DNA of 15,257 bases from Haemophilus sp. (lineage in GTDB: Bacteria; Pseudomonadota; Gammaproteobacteria; Enterobacterales; Pasteurellaceae), in contig JAHZCF010000009.1 in the NCBI GenBank assembly GCA_019423005.1, positions 1 to 15,257 of the forward strand, written 5' to 3'. Below are positions 5,283 to 13,119 of this stretch, one piece after another; the stretch's first letter is position 1; every line of letters starts with the position of its first letter. The translations under genes and the position numbers were made by a program. A model generated the notes under the pieces. It was not told the origin of the DNA. It did no database searches and saw only the letters and a list, made by a program, of their open reading frames with translations.

Positions 5283-8200
5283 ATGTCAACTCAACCGCGT
5301 TTTGTACACCTTCGTACACACACCGATTTTTCAATGATTGATGGTATTGTAAAAGTGAAACCATTGGTCAAAGCGTGTGCAGCAAATAATATGGTTGCAT
5401 TGGCATTAACTGATTTTACTAATTTTTGTGGCGTGGTGCGTTTTTATGGTGAAACCCTTTCTTCGGGGATTAAACCGATTATTGGTGCCGATGTTCATGT
5501 TAAAAGCGAGTTGTGCGGTGAGGAATTATTCACGCTCACTTTACTTGCTAAGAACAATGAAGGCTATAAAAACATCACCTTATTGCTTTCAAAAGCCTAT
5601 CAACGCGGCTATGTGGACTTGCCTTATATTGACCAGGAATGGTTGATTGAACACCGTGAAGGTGTAATTGTTTTATCAGGTGGCACACAAGGCGATATCG
5701 CGAAAAAACTCCTTAAAGAAAATAACTCTGAAGCTGAAAGTGCGGTCAGTTTTTATCAAGAATTTTTTCCTGACCATTTTTACCTTTCTCTTTCCCGAAC
5801 GGGTCGTCCTGATGAAGAACGTTATATTCAAGCAGCATTAAAACTTGCTGAAGCACATGATTTACCGCTTGTGGCGACCAATGATGTGGTTTTTCTTGAG
5901 CCTGATGATTTTGAGGCGCACGAAATTCGTGTCGCTATTCATGATGGCTATACGCTAGACGACCCAAAACGTCCAAAACGCTATACCGAGCAACAATATT
6001 TCCGCTCAGAAGAAGAGATGTGCCAATTATTTGCTGATATTCCTTCTGCGCTTGAAAATACGGTATTAATTGCGCAACGCTGTAATGTCACTTTGCGTTT
6101 GGGCGAATATTTCCTCCCAAAATTCCCAACAGGCGATCTGAGTACGGAAGATTATTTGGTGATGAAATCCAAAGAAGGTTTGGAAGACCGGTTGGCGTTT
6201 TTATTCCCCGATGAAAAAGTGCGGGCAGAAAGACGACCGGAATATGATGAGCGTCTTCAAGTCGAACTCGATGTGATCAACCAAATGGGCTTCCCGGGTT
6301 ACTTCTTAATCGTTATGGAGTTTATCCAGTGGTCAAAAGACAATGATATCCCAGTTGGACCAGGACGTGGTTCTGGTGCGGGTTCATTAGTGGCTTATGC
6401 ACTAAAAATCACCGATTTGGATCCCCTTGAATTCGATCTTCTTTTTGAGCGTTTCCTCAATCCAGAGCGTGTTTCCATGCCCGATTTCGATGTGGATTTC
6501 TGCATGGATGGACGGGATCGCGTTATCGATCATGTGGCAGAAACCTATGGTCGTGGTGCGGTATCACAAATTATTACCTTCGGTACCATGGCAGCCAAAG
6601 CGGTAATTCGAGATGTGGGGCGTGTATTAGGCCATCCTTATGGCTTTGTGGATCGTATTTCGAAAATGATTCCCCCTGATCCCGGCATGACTTTAGCCAA
6701 GGCTTTTGAGGCTGAACCACAGTTACAAGTGGCATATGATTCAGATGAAGAAGTCAAAGCCCTAATTGATATGGCACGTAAGCTAGAAGGGGTCACGAGA
6801 AATGCGGGTAAACACGCAGGTGGCGTGGTGATTTCCCCTTCTTTGATTACAGATTTTGCACCACTTTATTGTGACAATGAGGGGCTTCATCCTGTTACTC
6901 ACTTTGACAAAAATGACGTGGAATATGCAGGTTTAGTGAAGTTTGACTTCTTAGGTTTGCGTACACTCACCATTATCAAATGGGCGTTGGATATGATTAA
7001 CGCTCGCCTTGCTCGTGAAGGCAAACCGCCAGTCGATATTGCTGCTATTCCATTGGATGATCCCGAATCCTTTGAGTTGCTGAAACGGTCTGAAACGACC
7101 GCCGTATTCCAGTTGGAATCGCGCGGGATGAAAGATTTGATTAAACGCTTACAGCCAGACTGTTTTGAAGATATTATCGCGTTGGTGGCATTATTCCGAC
7201 CAGGTCCATTACAATCGGGCATGGTGGATAACTTTATTGACCGTAAACATGGTCGAGAAGAAGTGTCTTATCCTGATGCAAATTACCAACATGAAAGCCT
7301 TAAACCGATTTTAGAGCCAACTTACGGTATTATTTTGTACCAAGAGCAAGTTATGCAGATTGCTCAGGTGCTAGCAGGTTATACTCTTGGTGGTGCAGAC
7401 TTATTACGTCGTGCGATGGGTAAGAAAAAGCCAGAAGAAATGGCGAAACAGCGCTCAGTGTTTAAAGAAGGCGCTGAAAAAAATGGTGTTGATGGCGAGC
7501 TTTCCATGAAGATTTTCGACTTGGTGGAAAAATTTGCCGGCTATGGTTTTAATAAATCGCACTCCGCTGCTTATGCATTGGTATCTTACCAAACCCTTTG
7601 GCTGAAAACCCATTTCCCAGCTGAGTTTATGGCAGCGGTAATGACCTCGGAAATGGATAATACCGATAAAATTGTTGGCTTGTACGATGAATGTTTACGT
7701 ATGGGCTTAAAAGTCACCCCACCAGATATCAATGTAGGGAAACATCATTTCAGCGTGAATGAAAATGGTGAAATTGTTTACGGTATTGGTGCCATTAAAG
7801 GTGTGGGTGAAGGTCCGATTGATGCACTGATTACCGCTCGTAATGAAGGTGGGATTTTCAGAGATTTATTTGATTTATGTGCTCGCGTTGATTTGAAAAA
7901 AATTAACCGTCGGACCTTTGAAAGTCTGATTATGTCGGGTGCATTTGATAAGTTAGGGCCACATCGTGCGGCGCTATCTAAGAATCTAGAAGATGCACTC
8001 AAAGCTTCAGATCAGCATGCAAAAGATGAGGCCATGGGGCAAGCCGATATGTTCGGTGTGCTGACAGAAACACACGAAGAAGTGGAAAATGCTTACGCCC
8101 ACACACCACCTTACACAGAAAAACAAATTTTAGATGGTGAACGTGAAACCCTTGGTTTGTATTTAAGCAGCCATCCGGTAAGTCGTTATTTAAAAGAGCT

Positions 8201-8762
8201 TTCTCATTACAGTTCCACTCGATTAAAAGATCTCACACCAAACCGCCGAGGACAGATTAGCACAGCAGCCGGTTTGCTGGTCGCAACTCGTTTCGCGACG
8301 ACGAAAAAAGGAAATCGTATCGGTATTGCAACCATTGATGACCGTTCTGGACGTTTGGATTTAACCCTATTTGGAGAAAGCTTAGACCAATTCGGTGAAA
8401 AACTGCAAAAAGATACGGTTGTGGTGGTATCTGGCCAGGTAAGTTTTGACGATTTTTCAGGCGGATTAAAAATGTCTGTACGGGATTTGATGACTTTAGA
8501 TGAGGCGCGTTCTCGTTATGCGAAATCTTTGGCCATCAGCTTGTCCGAGGAGCAGATTAGTCCAAGTTTTATTAAGAAACTGAAAGAAATGTTAGAACCT
8601 GTTAGTGGCGGTACTTTACCAATTAACGTATATTATCAAAGTGCAAAAGGTCGTGCGTTATTGCGTTTAGGGATTCAATGGTCGATTACACCAACGGATG
8701 AAATTCTAACAGAATTGGTGAATTTGCTCGGCGAAAATGCGGTAGAGCTAGAATTCGGTTAA
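5283..8762 (+). CDS. dnaE: DNA polymerase III alpha subunit
   Basis: DnaE is the replicative DNA polymerase catalytic subunit, working in the core with epsilon and theta. The 1159-residue product is co-linear with the 1160-residue E. coli protein: an N-terminal PHP domain begins with HLRTHTDFSMIDG; the palm carries the catalytic aspartates in PDFDVDF (Asp401, Asp403) and FDFLGLR (Asp555), at the E. coli numbers; the internal beta-clamp motif QADMF starts at residue 920; an OB-fold (about 985-1075) and the tau-binding C-terminal domain follow. TAAGGA lies 6 bases before the ATG. One exact USS (encoding Ser-Ala-Val) and a one-mismatch copy near 6217 are inside. Co-transcription with the upstream glycosyltransferase gene is likely (35-base gap). 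A USS-pair hairpin separates it from pyrR. Confidence 0.98.
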   Translation: MSTQPRFVHLRTHTDFSMIDGIVKVKPLVKACAANNMVALALTDFTNFCGVVRFYGETLSSGIKPIIGADVHVKSELCGEELFTLTLLAKNNEGYKNITLLLSKAYQRGYVDLPYIDQEWLIEHREGVIVLSGGTQGDIAKKLLKENNSEAESAVSFYQEFFPDHFYLSLSRTGRPDEERYIQAALKLAEAHDLPLVATNDVVFLEPDDFEAHEIRVAIHDGYTLDDPKRPKRYTEQQYFRSEEEMCQLFADIPSALENTVLIAQRCNVTLRLGEYFLPKFPTGDLSTEDYLVMKSKEGLEDRLAFLFPDEKVRAERRPEYDERLQVELDVINQMGFPGYFLIVMEFIQWSKDNDIPVGPGRGSGAGSLVAYALKITDLDPLEFDLLFERFLNPERVSMPDFDVDFCMDGRDRVIDHVAETYGRGAVSQIITFGTMAAKAVIRDVGRVLGHPYGFVDRISKMIPPDPGMTLAKAFEAEPQLQVAYDSDEEVKALIDMARKLEGVTRNAGKHAGGVVISPSLITDFAPLYCDNEGLHPVTHFDKNDVEYAGLVKFDFLGLRTLTIIKWALDMINARLAREGKPPVDIAAIPLDDPESFELLKRSETTAVFQLESRGMKDLIKRLQPDCFEDIIALVALFRPGPLQSGMVDNFIDRKHGREEVSYPDANYQHESLKPILEPTYGIILYQEQVMQIAQVLAGYTLGGADLLRRAMGKKKPEEMAKQRSVFKEGAEKNGVDGELSMKIFDLVEKFAGYGFNKSHSAAYALVSYQTLWLKTHFPAEFMAAVMTSEMDNTDKIVGLYDECLRMGLKVTPPDINVGKHHFSVNENGEIVYGIGAIKGVGEGPIDALITARNEGGIFRDLFDLCARVDLKKINRRTFESLIMSGAFDKLGPHRAALSKNLEDALKASDQHAKDEAMGQADMFGVLTETHEEVENAYAHTPPYTEKQILDGERETLGLYLSSHPVSRYLKELSHYSSTRLKDLTPNRRGQISTAAGLLVATRFATTKKGNRIGIATIDDRSGRLDLTLFGESLDQFGEKLQKDTVVVVSGQVSFDDFSGGLKMSVRDLMTLDEARSRYAKSLAISLSEEQISPSFIKKLKEMLEPVSGGTLPINVYYQSAKGRALLRLGIQWSITPTDEILTELVNLLGENAVELEFG
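5738..5746 (+). repeat. DNA uptake signal sequence core inside dnaE
   Basis: Exact USS core, read as Ser-Ala-Val within ESAVSFY of the PHP-domain region. Confidence 0.8.
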
Positions 8763-8772
8763 TATTCCAGTA

Positions 8773-8812
8773 AAAGTGCGGTCAAAAAATCCGTGTTTTT
8801 TAACTGCACTTT
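8773..8812. terminator. Uptake-signal pair hairpin after dnaE
   Basis: An exact USS core (8774-8782) faces a one-mismatch inverted copy (ACTGCACTTT, 8803-8812). Together with internal A and T runs they form an imperfect stem of about 17 bp, with one G-U pair and one mismatch, around a loop of about 6 bases. Paired USS after genes commonly act as rho-independent terminators in Haemophilus. The T-run here is inside the 3' arm rather than after it, so termination efficiency is uncertain and pyrR may receive read-through. Confidence 0.65.
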
Positions 8813-8840
8813 AAGCGGTATAAATAAAGCGAGAGATAAA

Positions 8841-9380
8841 ATGGAAAAAATCATTATTGATGCAGACAGATTTTTACGCACCATTTCACGTATTTCCCAT
8901 GAAATTATTGAAAAGCACCAAGATTTCAATAATGTGATTTTAGTTGGGGTGAAACGTCGTGGTGCCGAAATTGCTGAATTGATTCAACGTCGCATTGAAG
9001 AGTTGAATGGTGTAAGTCTTCCAATGATGGAATTGGATATCACGTTTTACCGTGATGACTTAGAGTATGTTGAACCTGAAAATCCAACTCCTGTGTATAG
9101 CGGTGCCTCCAGTTATATGAATATTCAGGGTAAAGAAGTCATTTTGATTGATGATGTATTATTCACTGGAAGAACCATTCGTGCTGCGATGGATGCGTTA
9201 ACAGATTTTGGACGAGCAGCTAAAATTGAATTGGTCATCTTTGTAGATCGTGGACATCGTGAATTACCAATTCGGGCAGACTATGTAGGTAAAAATGTGC
9301 CGACTTCCCGTGATGAACAAGTTCAGGTGCGTACATTAAAATATGATGGTTGTTATGAAGTGGCATTATTGCCTAAATAA
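8841..9380 (+). CDS. pyrR: PyrR: pyrimidine regulatory protein / uracil phosphoribosyltransferase
   Basis: A 179-residue type I phosphoribosyltransferase, close in length to Bacillus PyrR (181). It has the PyrR signatures: ITFYRDDL, the PRPP loop VILIDDVLFTGRTIRAAMDAL (Asp104, Asp105) and the long VDRGHRELPIRADYVGKN block. In Gram-positive bacteria PyrR binds pyr mRNA with UMP to cause attenuation and also converts uracil plus PRPP to UMP. Which activity matters here cannot be read from the sequence. The frame is open upstream to a GTG at 8793, but that codon lies inside the hairpin; MEKIIIDADRF at 8841 aligns with the family start, preceded by GCGAGAGA. No pyrimidine gene is next to it; dnaE and surA flank it. 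Confidence 0.93.
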   Translation: MEKIIIDADRFLRTISRISHEIIEKHQDFNNVILVGVKRRGAEIAELIQRRIEELNGVSLPMMELDITFYRDDLEYVEPENPTPVYSGASSYMNIQGKEVILIDDVLFTGRTIRAAMDALTDFGRAAKIELVIFVDRGHRELPIRADYVGKNVPTSRDEQVQVRTLKYDGCYEVALLPK

Positions 9381-9394
9381 CGATCAGCCTATTG

Positions 9395-9440
9395 TGAACC
9401 TTTGATAAAATTGATAATCTAACAAACATTGTCCTATTAT
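9395..9440 (+). promoter_or_regulatory. Promoter region of surA (overlapping sigma-E-like and sigma-70-like elements)
   Basis: Two overlapping candidates stand before surA. A sigma-E-like pair is TGAACCT (9395-9401; consensus GGAACTT) and TCTAA (9418-9422; consensus TCTGA) with 16 bases between. A sigma-70-like pair is TTGATA (9411-9416) and TATTAT (9435-9440) with 18 bases between, which would leave a very short leader of about 10 bases. SurA-type chaperones belong to the envelope stress response in E. coli, which favours the first, but neither is proven. Confidence 0.4.
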
Positions 9441-9457
9441 TTTTTAAGATAACTAAA

Positions 9458-10390
9458 ATGAAAAAATCAATGTTAAAATCTTTTTTATTTGCCATGATCG
9501 GTCTGTTTACTTTTTCTCAAGTACAAGCAGAAGAACGTGTAGTGGCGACTGTAAATGGTACCCCAATTTTACAAAGCCAAGTGAATGCTGTGATGGGCAA
9601 AAAAGGTAGCCAACGTGCAGCATTAGATAAGATTATTGATGATATGCTGACAGAGAAAGCGATCAAAGAATCAGGTGTAAAAGTAAACCAAGCGGAAGTA
9701 AACCGTATCGTAGAAGATATTGCAGCGAAAAATGGTTTAACTTATGGTCAATTCTTAGATGCGCTCGATTATCAAGGTATTTCCTTAAATGCATTTAAAC
9801 AACAAATCTCTCGCCAAATGTTAATGGCGGGTGTGCGTAACCATGCTATTCAAAATAGCGTAGATGTTACTCGCGAGCAAGTGGATGCATTGGGTAAACA
9901 AATGCTCGATGAAGCAAAAGCAAAAGGCACTGCGCAAAAAGTGATGGGCAAAGAGTATGAGGTTCGTCATATTTTATTAAAATTAAACCCATTACTGAAT
10001 GATGCACAAGCTAAAGCAGAATTAGAGCGTATTCGTAACGAGATTATTTCTGGCAAAATGACATTTGCTGATGCGGCATTAAAATACTCTAAAGATTATT
10101 TATCTGGTGCGAATGGCGGAAGTTTAGGCTATGCCTTCCCAGAAGCTTATGTGGGCCCATTTGCAAAAATGGTTGAAACTACACCACAAGGTACCATTTC
10201 AGCACCATTTAAATCTGAATTTGGTTGGCATATCCTTGAAGTAACTGGTAGTCGAGATGGTGATAAAACAGAAGATGCCTATCGTCAAAAAGCTTACGAG
10301 CAAATCGTAAATAGCCAATTGCAAGATGCAACCAAGGACTGGGTGAAGGCATTACGTAAAAATGCTGATATTCAATATTTCGATAAATAA
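9458..10390 (+). CDS. surA: Periplasmic chaperone / peptidyl-prolyl isomerase, short SurA type
   Basis: A 310-residue exported protein. Residues 1-24 are a signal peptide ending VQA before EERVVATVNG. Residues about 25-160 match the SurA_N chaperone region (VVATVNGTPILQSQVN, then helical segments), and residues about 167-268 are one parvulin domain (YEVRHILLK with His171, GGSLGYAFPEAYVGPF, FGWHILEV). E. coli SurA has about 428 residues and two parvulin domains; this one has a single domain, as I recall for the H. influenzae homologue, so it is probably complete rather than truncated. It would guide outer-membrane proteins to the BAM complex. The Shine-Dalgarno (TAAGAT) is weak. A strong terminator follows, separating it from mltG. 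Confidence 0.88.
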   Translation: MKKSMLKSFLFAMIGLFTFSQVQAEERVVATVNGTPILQSQVNAVMGKKGSQRAALDKIIDDMLTEKAIKESGVKVNQAEVNRIVEDIAAKNGLTYGQFLDALDYQGISLNAFKQQISRQMLMAGVRNHAIQNSVDVTREQVDALGKQMLDEAKAKGTAQKVMGKEYEVRHILLKLNPLLNDAQAKAELERIRNEIISGKMTFADAALKYSKDYLSGANGGSLGYAFPEAYVGPFAKMVETTPQGTISAPFKSEFGWHILEVTGSRDGDKTEDAYRQKAYEQIVNSQLQDATKDWVKALRKNADIQYFDK

Positions 10391-10406
10391 CAGAAACCGT
10401 TAGAAT

Positions 10407-10437
10407 AAGGGGGCATTTTGCCCCTTTTGTCGTTTTT
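10407..10437 (+). terminator. Rho-independent terminator after surA
   Basis: A G/C-rich stem (10407-10415 with 10419-10427, including GGGGCA paired with TGCCCC and one G-U pair) closes on a 3-base loop and is followed by TTGTCGTTTTT. No good separate promoter is visible in the 26 bases before mltG, so some read-through from surA, or a promoter inside surA, would be needed for the next cluster. Confidence 0.85.
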
Positions 10438-10453
10438 ATAAATTGAGTGATAC

Positions 10454-11503
10454 ATGAAAAAATTTTTTATCTTTTTACTGATTCTTCTGCTAATTCTTGG
10501 CGGCGTTGGTTTTTGGGGTTATCAAAAACTAACAAGTTTTGTTCATACGCCAGTGAATGTCACACAAGATCAATTGCTTACGATTGAGCGAGGAACCACT
10601 GGCAGTAAACTTGCAGCTTTATTAGAGCAAGAAAATATTCTTGAGCATGCAGATTTATTGCCTTGGTTATTGAAATTACAACCCCAGCTAAACAAAGTGA
10701 AAGCGGGGACTTATTCTTTAACGGGCGTGAAAACGTTGCAAGATTTATTGGATATGATTAATTCCGGCAAGGAAGCACAATTTAGTGTGAAGTTTATTGA
10801 AGGTAAAACGTTCAAGGAATGGCGTAAAAACCTTGAAAACGCACCGCACTTAAAACAAACCTTGCAAGGTAAAACGGATAAAGAGATCATGGCGTTATTG
10901 GATATTCCAGCCGTTGCAAAAGCCGTTTACGAATGGAATAACATGGATGGCTGGTTGTATCCAGATACCTATAATTACACCCCAAATTCGACTGATCTTG
11001 AATTATTAAAACGTTCAACTACTCGTTTACAAAAAGCCTTGGATAAAGCATGGTGTGAACGCGATGAAAATCTCCCATTAGCGGATCCGTATCAGATGTT
11101 GATTTTGGCTTCTATTGTGGAGAAAGAAACGGGGATTGCGGCGGAGCGCCCACAAGTGGCTTCTGTATTTATTAATCGTTTAAAAGCCAATATGAAACTG
11201 CAAACTGACCCAACAGTGATTTATGGAATGGGTGAGAGTTATACCGGTAATATTCGTAAGAAAGATTTGGAAACGATAACTCCGTATAATACCTATATGA
11301 TTGAGGGATTACCGCCAACACCGATTGCGATGGTGAGTGAGAGCGCTTTGCAGGCTGTGGCTCATCCAGCGAAAACGGACTTTTATTATTTTGTTGCCGA
11401 TGGAAGTGGTGGCCATAAATTTACCCGCAATCTGAATGAGCATAATAAAGCAGTGCAAGAATATTTACGTTGGTATCGTAGCCAACAAAAAGGAGCCAAC
11501 TAA
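10454..11503 (+). CDS. mltG: Endolytic murein transglycosylase MltG
   Basis: MltG (YceG) cuts nascent peptidoglycan glycan strands at the inner membrane and is thought to set strand length. The 349-residue protein has one N-terminal membrane anchor (about residues 4-23) with the rest in the periplasm: a LysM-like region (about 40-100) and the YceG catalytic domain. The catalytic glutamate lies in SIVEKETG (Glu223 and Glu225 are the two candidates), followed by the conserved RLKANMKLQTDPTVIYG and TPYNTYMIEGLPPTPI segments. Length fits the family (about 340). Its stop codon shares one base with the tmk start. One USS core lies inside. The order mltG-tmk-holB-tatD is the same as in E. coli (yceG-tmk-holB-ycfH). 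Confidence 0.95.
   Translation: MKKFFIFLLILLLILGGVGFWGYQKLTSFVHTPVNVTQDQLLTIERGTTGSKLAALLEQENILEHADLLPWLLKLQPQLNKVKAGTYSLTGVKTLQDLLDMINSGKEAQFSVKFIEGKTFKEWRKNLENAPHLKQTLQGKTDKEIMALLDIPAVAKAVYEWNNMDGWLYPDTYNYTPNSTDLELLKRSTTRLQKALDKAWCERDENLPLADPYQMLILASIVEKETGIAAERPQVASVFINRLKANMKLQTDPTVIYGMGESYTGNIRKKDLETITPYNTYMIEGLPPTPIAMVSESALQAVAHPAKTDFYYFVADGSGGHKFTRNLNEHNKAVQEYLRWYRSQQKGAN
10843..10851 (-). repeat. DNA uptake signal sequence core inside mltG
   Basis: Exact USS core on the minus strand; read in the mltG frame it falls across Ala-Pro-His-Leu, a different frame from the SAV-type copies. Confidence 0.75.
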
Positions 11504-12135
11504 TGCAAGGCAAATTTATCGTCATTGAAGGGCTGGAAGGTGCAGGTAAAAGTACCGCCATGCAAACGGTGGTGGATACATTAAAATCCCTTGGTGTAAA
11601 TGATATCGTATTTACTCGTGAGCCGGGTGGTACACCATTAGCAGAAAAATTGCGCCATTTAATTAAACATGAAACAGAAGAACCTGTTACGGATAAAGCG
11701 GAATTATTGATGCTTTATGCGGCACGAATTCAATTGGTAGAAAATGTGATTAAGCCAGCATTGGCAGAAGGTAAAATTGTGCTGGGTGATCGACATGATA
11801 TGTCTTCACAGGCCTATCAAGGCGGTGGGCGTCAGTTTGACCAAGCGCTTATGGCGAATTTAAAAAATATGGTATTGGGCGATTTTGAGCCTGATTTTGT
11901 GCTTTATTTAGATATTGATCCTGCTGAGGGGCTTGCTCGTGCTAGAGGACGCGGCGAATTAGACCGTATTGAACAAGAAGGACTGGATTTTTTCCATCGT
12001 ACCCGTCAACGTTATTTGGAGTTGGTACAGAATAATCCGAAAGCCGCCATTATTAATGCGGGTCAGCCTTTGGAACAAGTACAAGCAGACATACAAAGTG
12101 CGGTCAAAAATTGGTGGGTTTTACAAGCAAAATGA
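11503..12135 (+). CDS. tmk: Thymidylate kinase
   Basis: Tmk phosphorylates dTMP to dTDP with ATP, an essential step to dTTP. The 210-residue protein shows the P-loop GLEGAGKS (residues 10-17), the substrate motif FTREPGGTPLAE, the DRHDMSSQAYQGGGR signature and the LID region around ELDRIEQEGLDFFHRTRQRY, as in the E. coli enzyme. AGGAG lies 7 bases before the ATG, and the start overlaps the mltG stop as TAATG. At the other end it overlaps holB as ATGA. The C-terminal residues QSAVKN come from an extended uptake signal. Confidence 0.97.
   Translation: MQGKFIVIEGLEGAGKSTAMQTVVDTLKSLGVNDIVFTREPGGTPLAEKLRHLIKHETEEPVTDKAELLMLYAARIQLVENVIKPALAEGKIVLGDRHDMSSQAYQGGGRQFDQALMANLKNMVLGDFEPDFVLYLDIDPAEGLARARGRGELDRIEQEGLDFFHRTRQRYLELVQNNPKAAIINAGQPLEQVQADIQSAVKNWWVLQAK
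12096..12104 (+). repeat. DNA uptake signal sequence core at the 3' end of tmk
   Basis: Exact USS core close to the tmk stop codon, read as Ser-Ala-Val in QSAVKNW. Confidence 0.8.
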
Positions 12136-13112
12136 GCGAACTTTATCCTTGGTTAGTGCCTACTTATCACAAAATTAGCCAAACTTTTAGCGAAGGTTTG
12201 GGGCATCATGCATTATTGATTAAAGCTGATCAAGGTCTCGGTGCTGAAGGCTTGTTTGAGGCTTTGACAAAACACATTATGTGTCAAACGCCAGATAATG
12301 CACCTTGTGGCCATTGTCATGCTTGCCATTTAATGGTAGCGCACAGTCACCCTGATTTTCATGTTTTAGCCTCTCAAGAAGGCAAAGATATTGGTGTTGA
12401 TCAGGTGCGGGCGATTAATGAAGTTGTCAGCCAACACGCGCAACAAAACGGCAATAAATTAGTATACATTCAAGATGCAGAACGTCTTACGGAAGCAGCG
12501 GCTAACGCATTGCTCAAAACCTTGGAAGAGCCACGTCCGAATACGTATTTCTTGTTGCAAACAGAGCCTTCCTCTTCGTTGTTAGCGACTATTTACAGCC
12601 GTTGCCAGGTGTGGAATGTGCCTTTGCCAACGGAAACGGAAGCCCTAAATTGGCTTTCTTCTCAATTTCAGGCAGAAACATCAGAATTATTGACCGCACT
12701 TGCGATGAATTTGGGACGCCCACTGTTAGCATTGGAAACCCTCCAGCAAGGAATAATTGAACAACGGAAGAATTTCCTACGCCAATTTTGGCTGTTTTAT
12801 CGTCGTCGTTCGCCTTTGGAAATTTTGCCTTTCTTTGAAAAAGAACACACCATACAGCAAGTGGATTGGATTTTAGCGTTTTTAAGCGATGCCATTAAAT
12901 ACAAACTTGAGATCCAAACTGGCTGGCAAACACTTGATCTTAAAACAGGTGTAACTCAATTTGCAGACGAACAAACAGCGCTTGGGTTATTAACCGCAAA
13001 TAAAATTATGCAAAAAGTACGCTCGGATTTACTTACCATTAATGGCGTTAATACGGAATTAATGCTACTAGATGGTTTGACAAAGTTAATTACCGACGTA
13101 TTTAAGGACTAA
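12132..13112 (+). CDS. holB: DNA polymerase III delta-prime subunit
   Basis: HolB is the delta-prime stator subunit of the clamp loader that opens the beta clamp and puts it on DNA. The 326-residue protein (E. coli 334) carries four zinc-binding cysteines, Cys51, Cys59, Cys62 and Cys65. Its P-loop is degenerate (ADQGLGAEGL, no Lys-Ser/Thr), as expected for a subunit that does not bind ATP, while NALLKTLEEP and the SRC motif in IYSRCQ are kept. The frame is open to a GTG at 12111, but the ATG at 12132 (MSELYPW) aligns with the family and overlaps the tmk stop as ATGA; there is no good Shine-Dalgarno, so translation probably depends on coupling to tmk. One USS lies inside. Confidence 0.95.
   Translation: MSELYPWLVPTYHKISQTFSEGLGHHALLIKADQGLGAEGLFEALTKHIMCQTPDNAPCGHCHACHLMVAHSHPDFHVLASQEGKDIGVDQVRAINEVVSQHAQQNGNKLVYIQDAERLTEAAANALLKTLEEPRPNTYFLLQTEPSSSLLATIYSRCQVWNVPLPTETEALNWLSSQFQAETSELLTALAMNLGRPLLALETLQQGIIEQRKNFLRQFWLFYRRRSPLEILPFFEKEHTIQQVDWILAFLSDAIKYKLEIQTGWQTLDLKTGVTQFADEQTALGLLTANKIMQKVRSDLLTINGVNTELMLLDGLTKLITDVFKD
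12693..12701 (-). repeat. DNA uptake signal sequence core inside holB
   Basis: Exact USS core on the minus strand; the holB frame reads it as Thr-Ala-Leu, the same register as in the glycosyltransferase gene. Confidence 0.75.
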
Positions 13113-13119
13113 ATAAATT

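Noticed and set aside
6217..6225. AAGTGCGGG in dnaE (also AAATGCGGT at 8735 and CAGTGCGGA at 13425)
   Set aside because: Each differs from the USS core in one or two bases; kept out of the exact count, though they may be decayed or weak signals.
6899..7222. Minus-strand open frame of 107 codons inside dnaE
   Set aside because: Antisense to conserved polymerase motifs, no domain, no plausible ribosome binding context.
8793..8840. N-terminal extension of pyrR from GTG at 8793
   Set aside because: The extra 16 codons lie in the USS-pair hairpin and have no counterpart in PyrR; the ATG at 8841 fits family length and alignment.
10418..10442. Promoter for mltG (TTGCCC and TATAAA)
   Set aside because: The spacing is only 13 bases, and the predicted start would fall about 5 bases before the ATG; the boxes overlap the surA terminator.
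12111..12131. N-terminal extension of holB from GTG at 12111
   Set aside because: Seven codons inside tmk without family support; the ATG at 12132 in the ATGA overlap is the normal arrangement.
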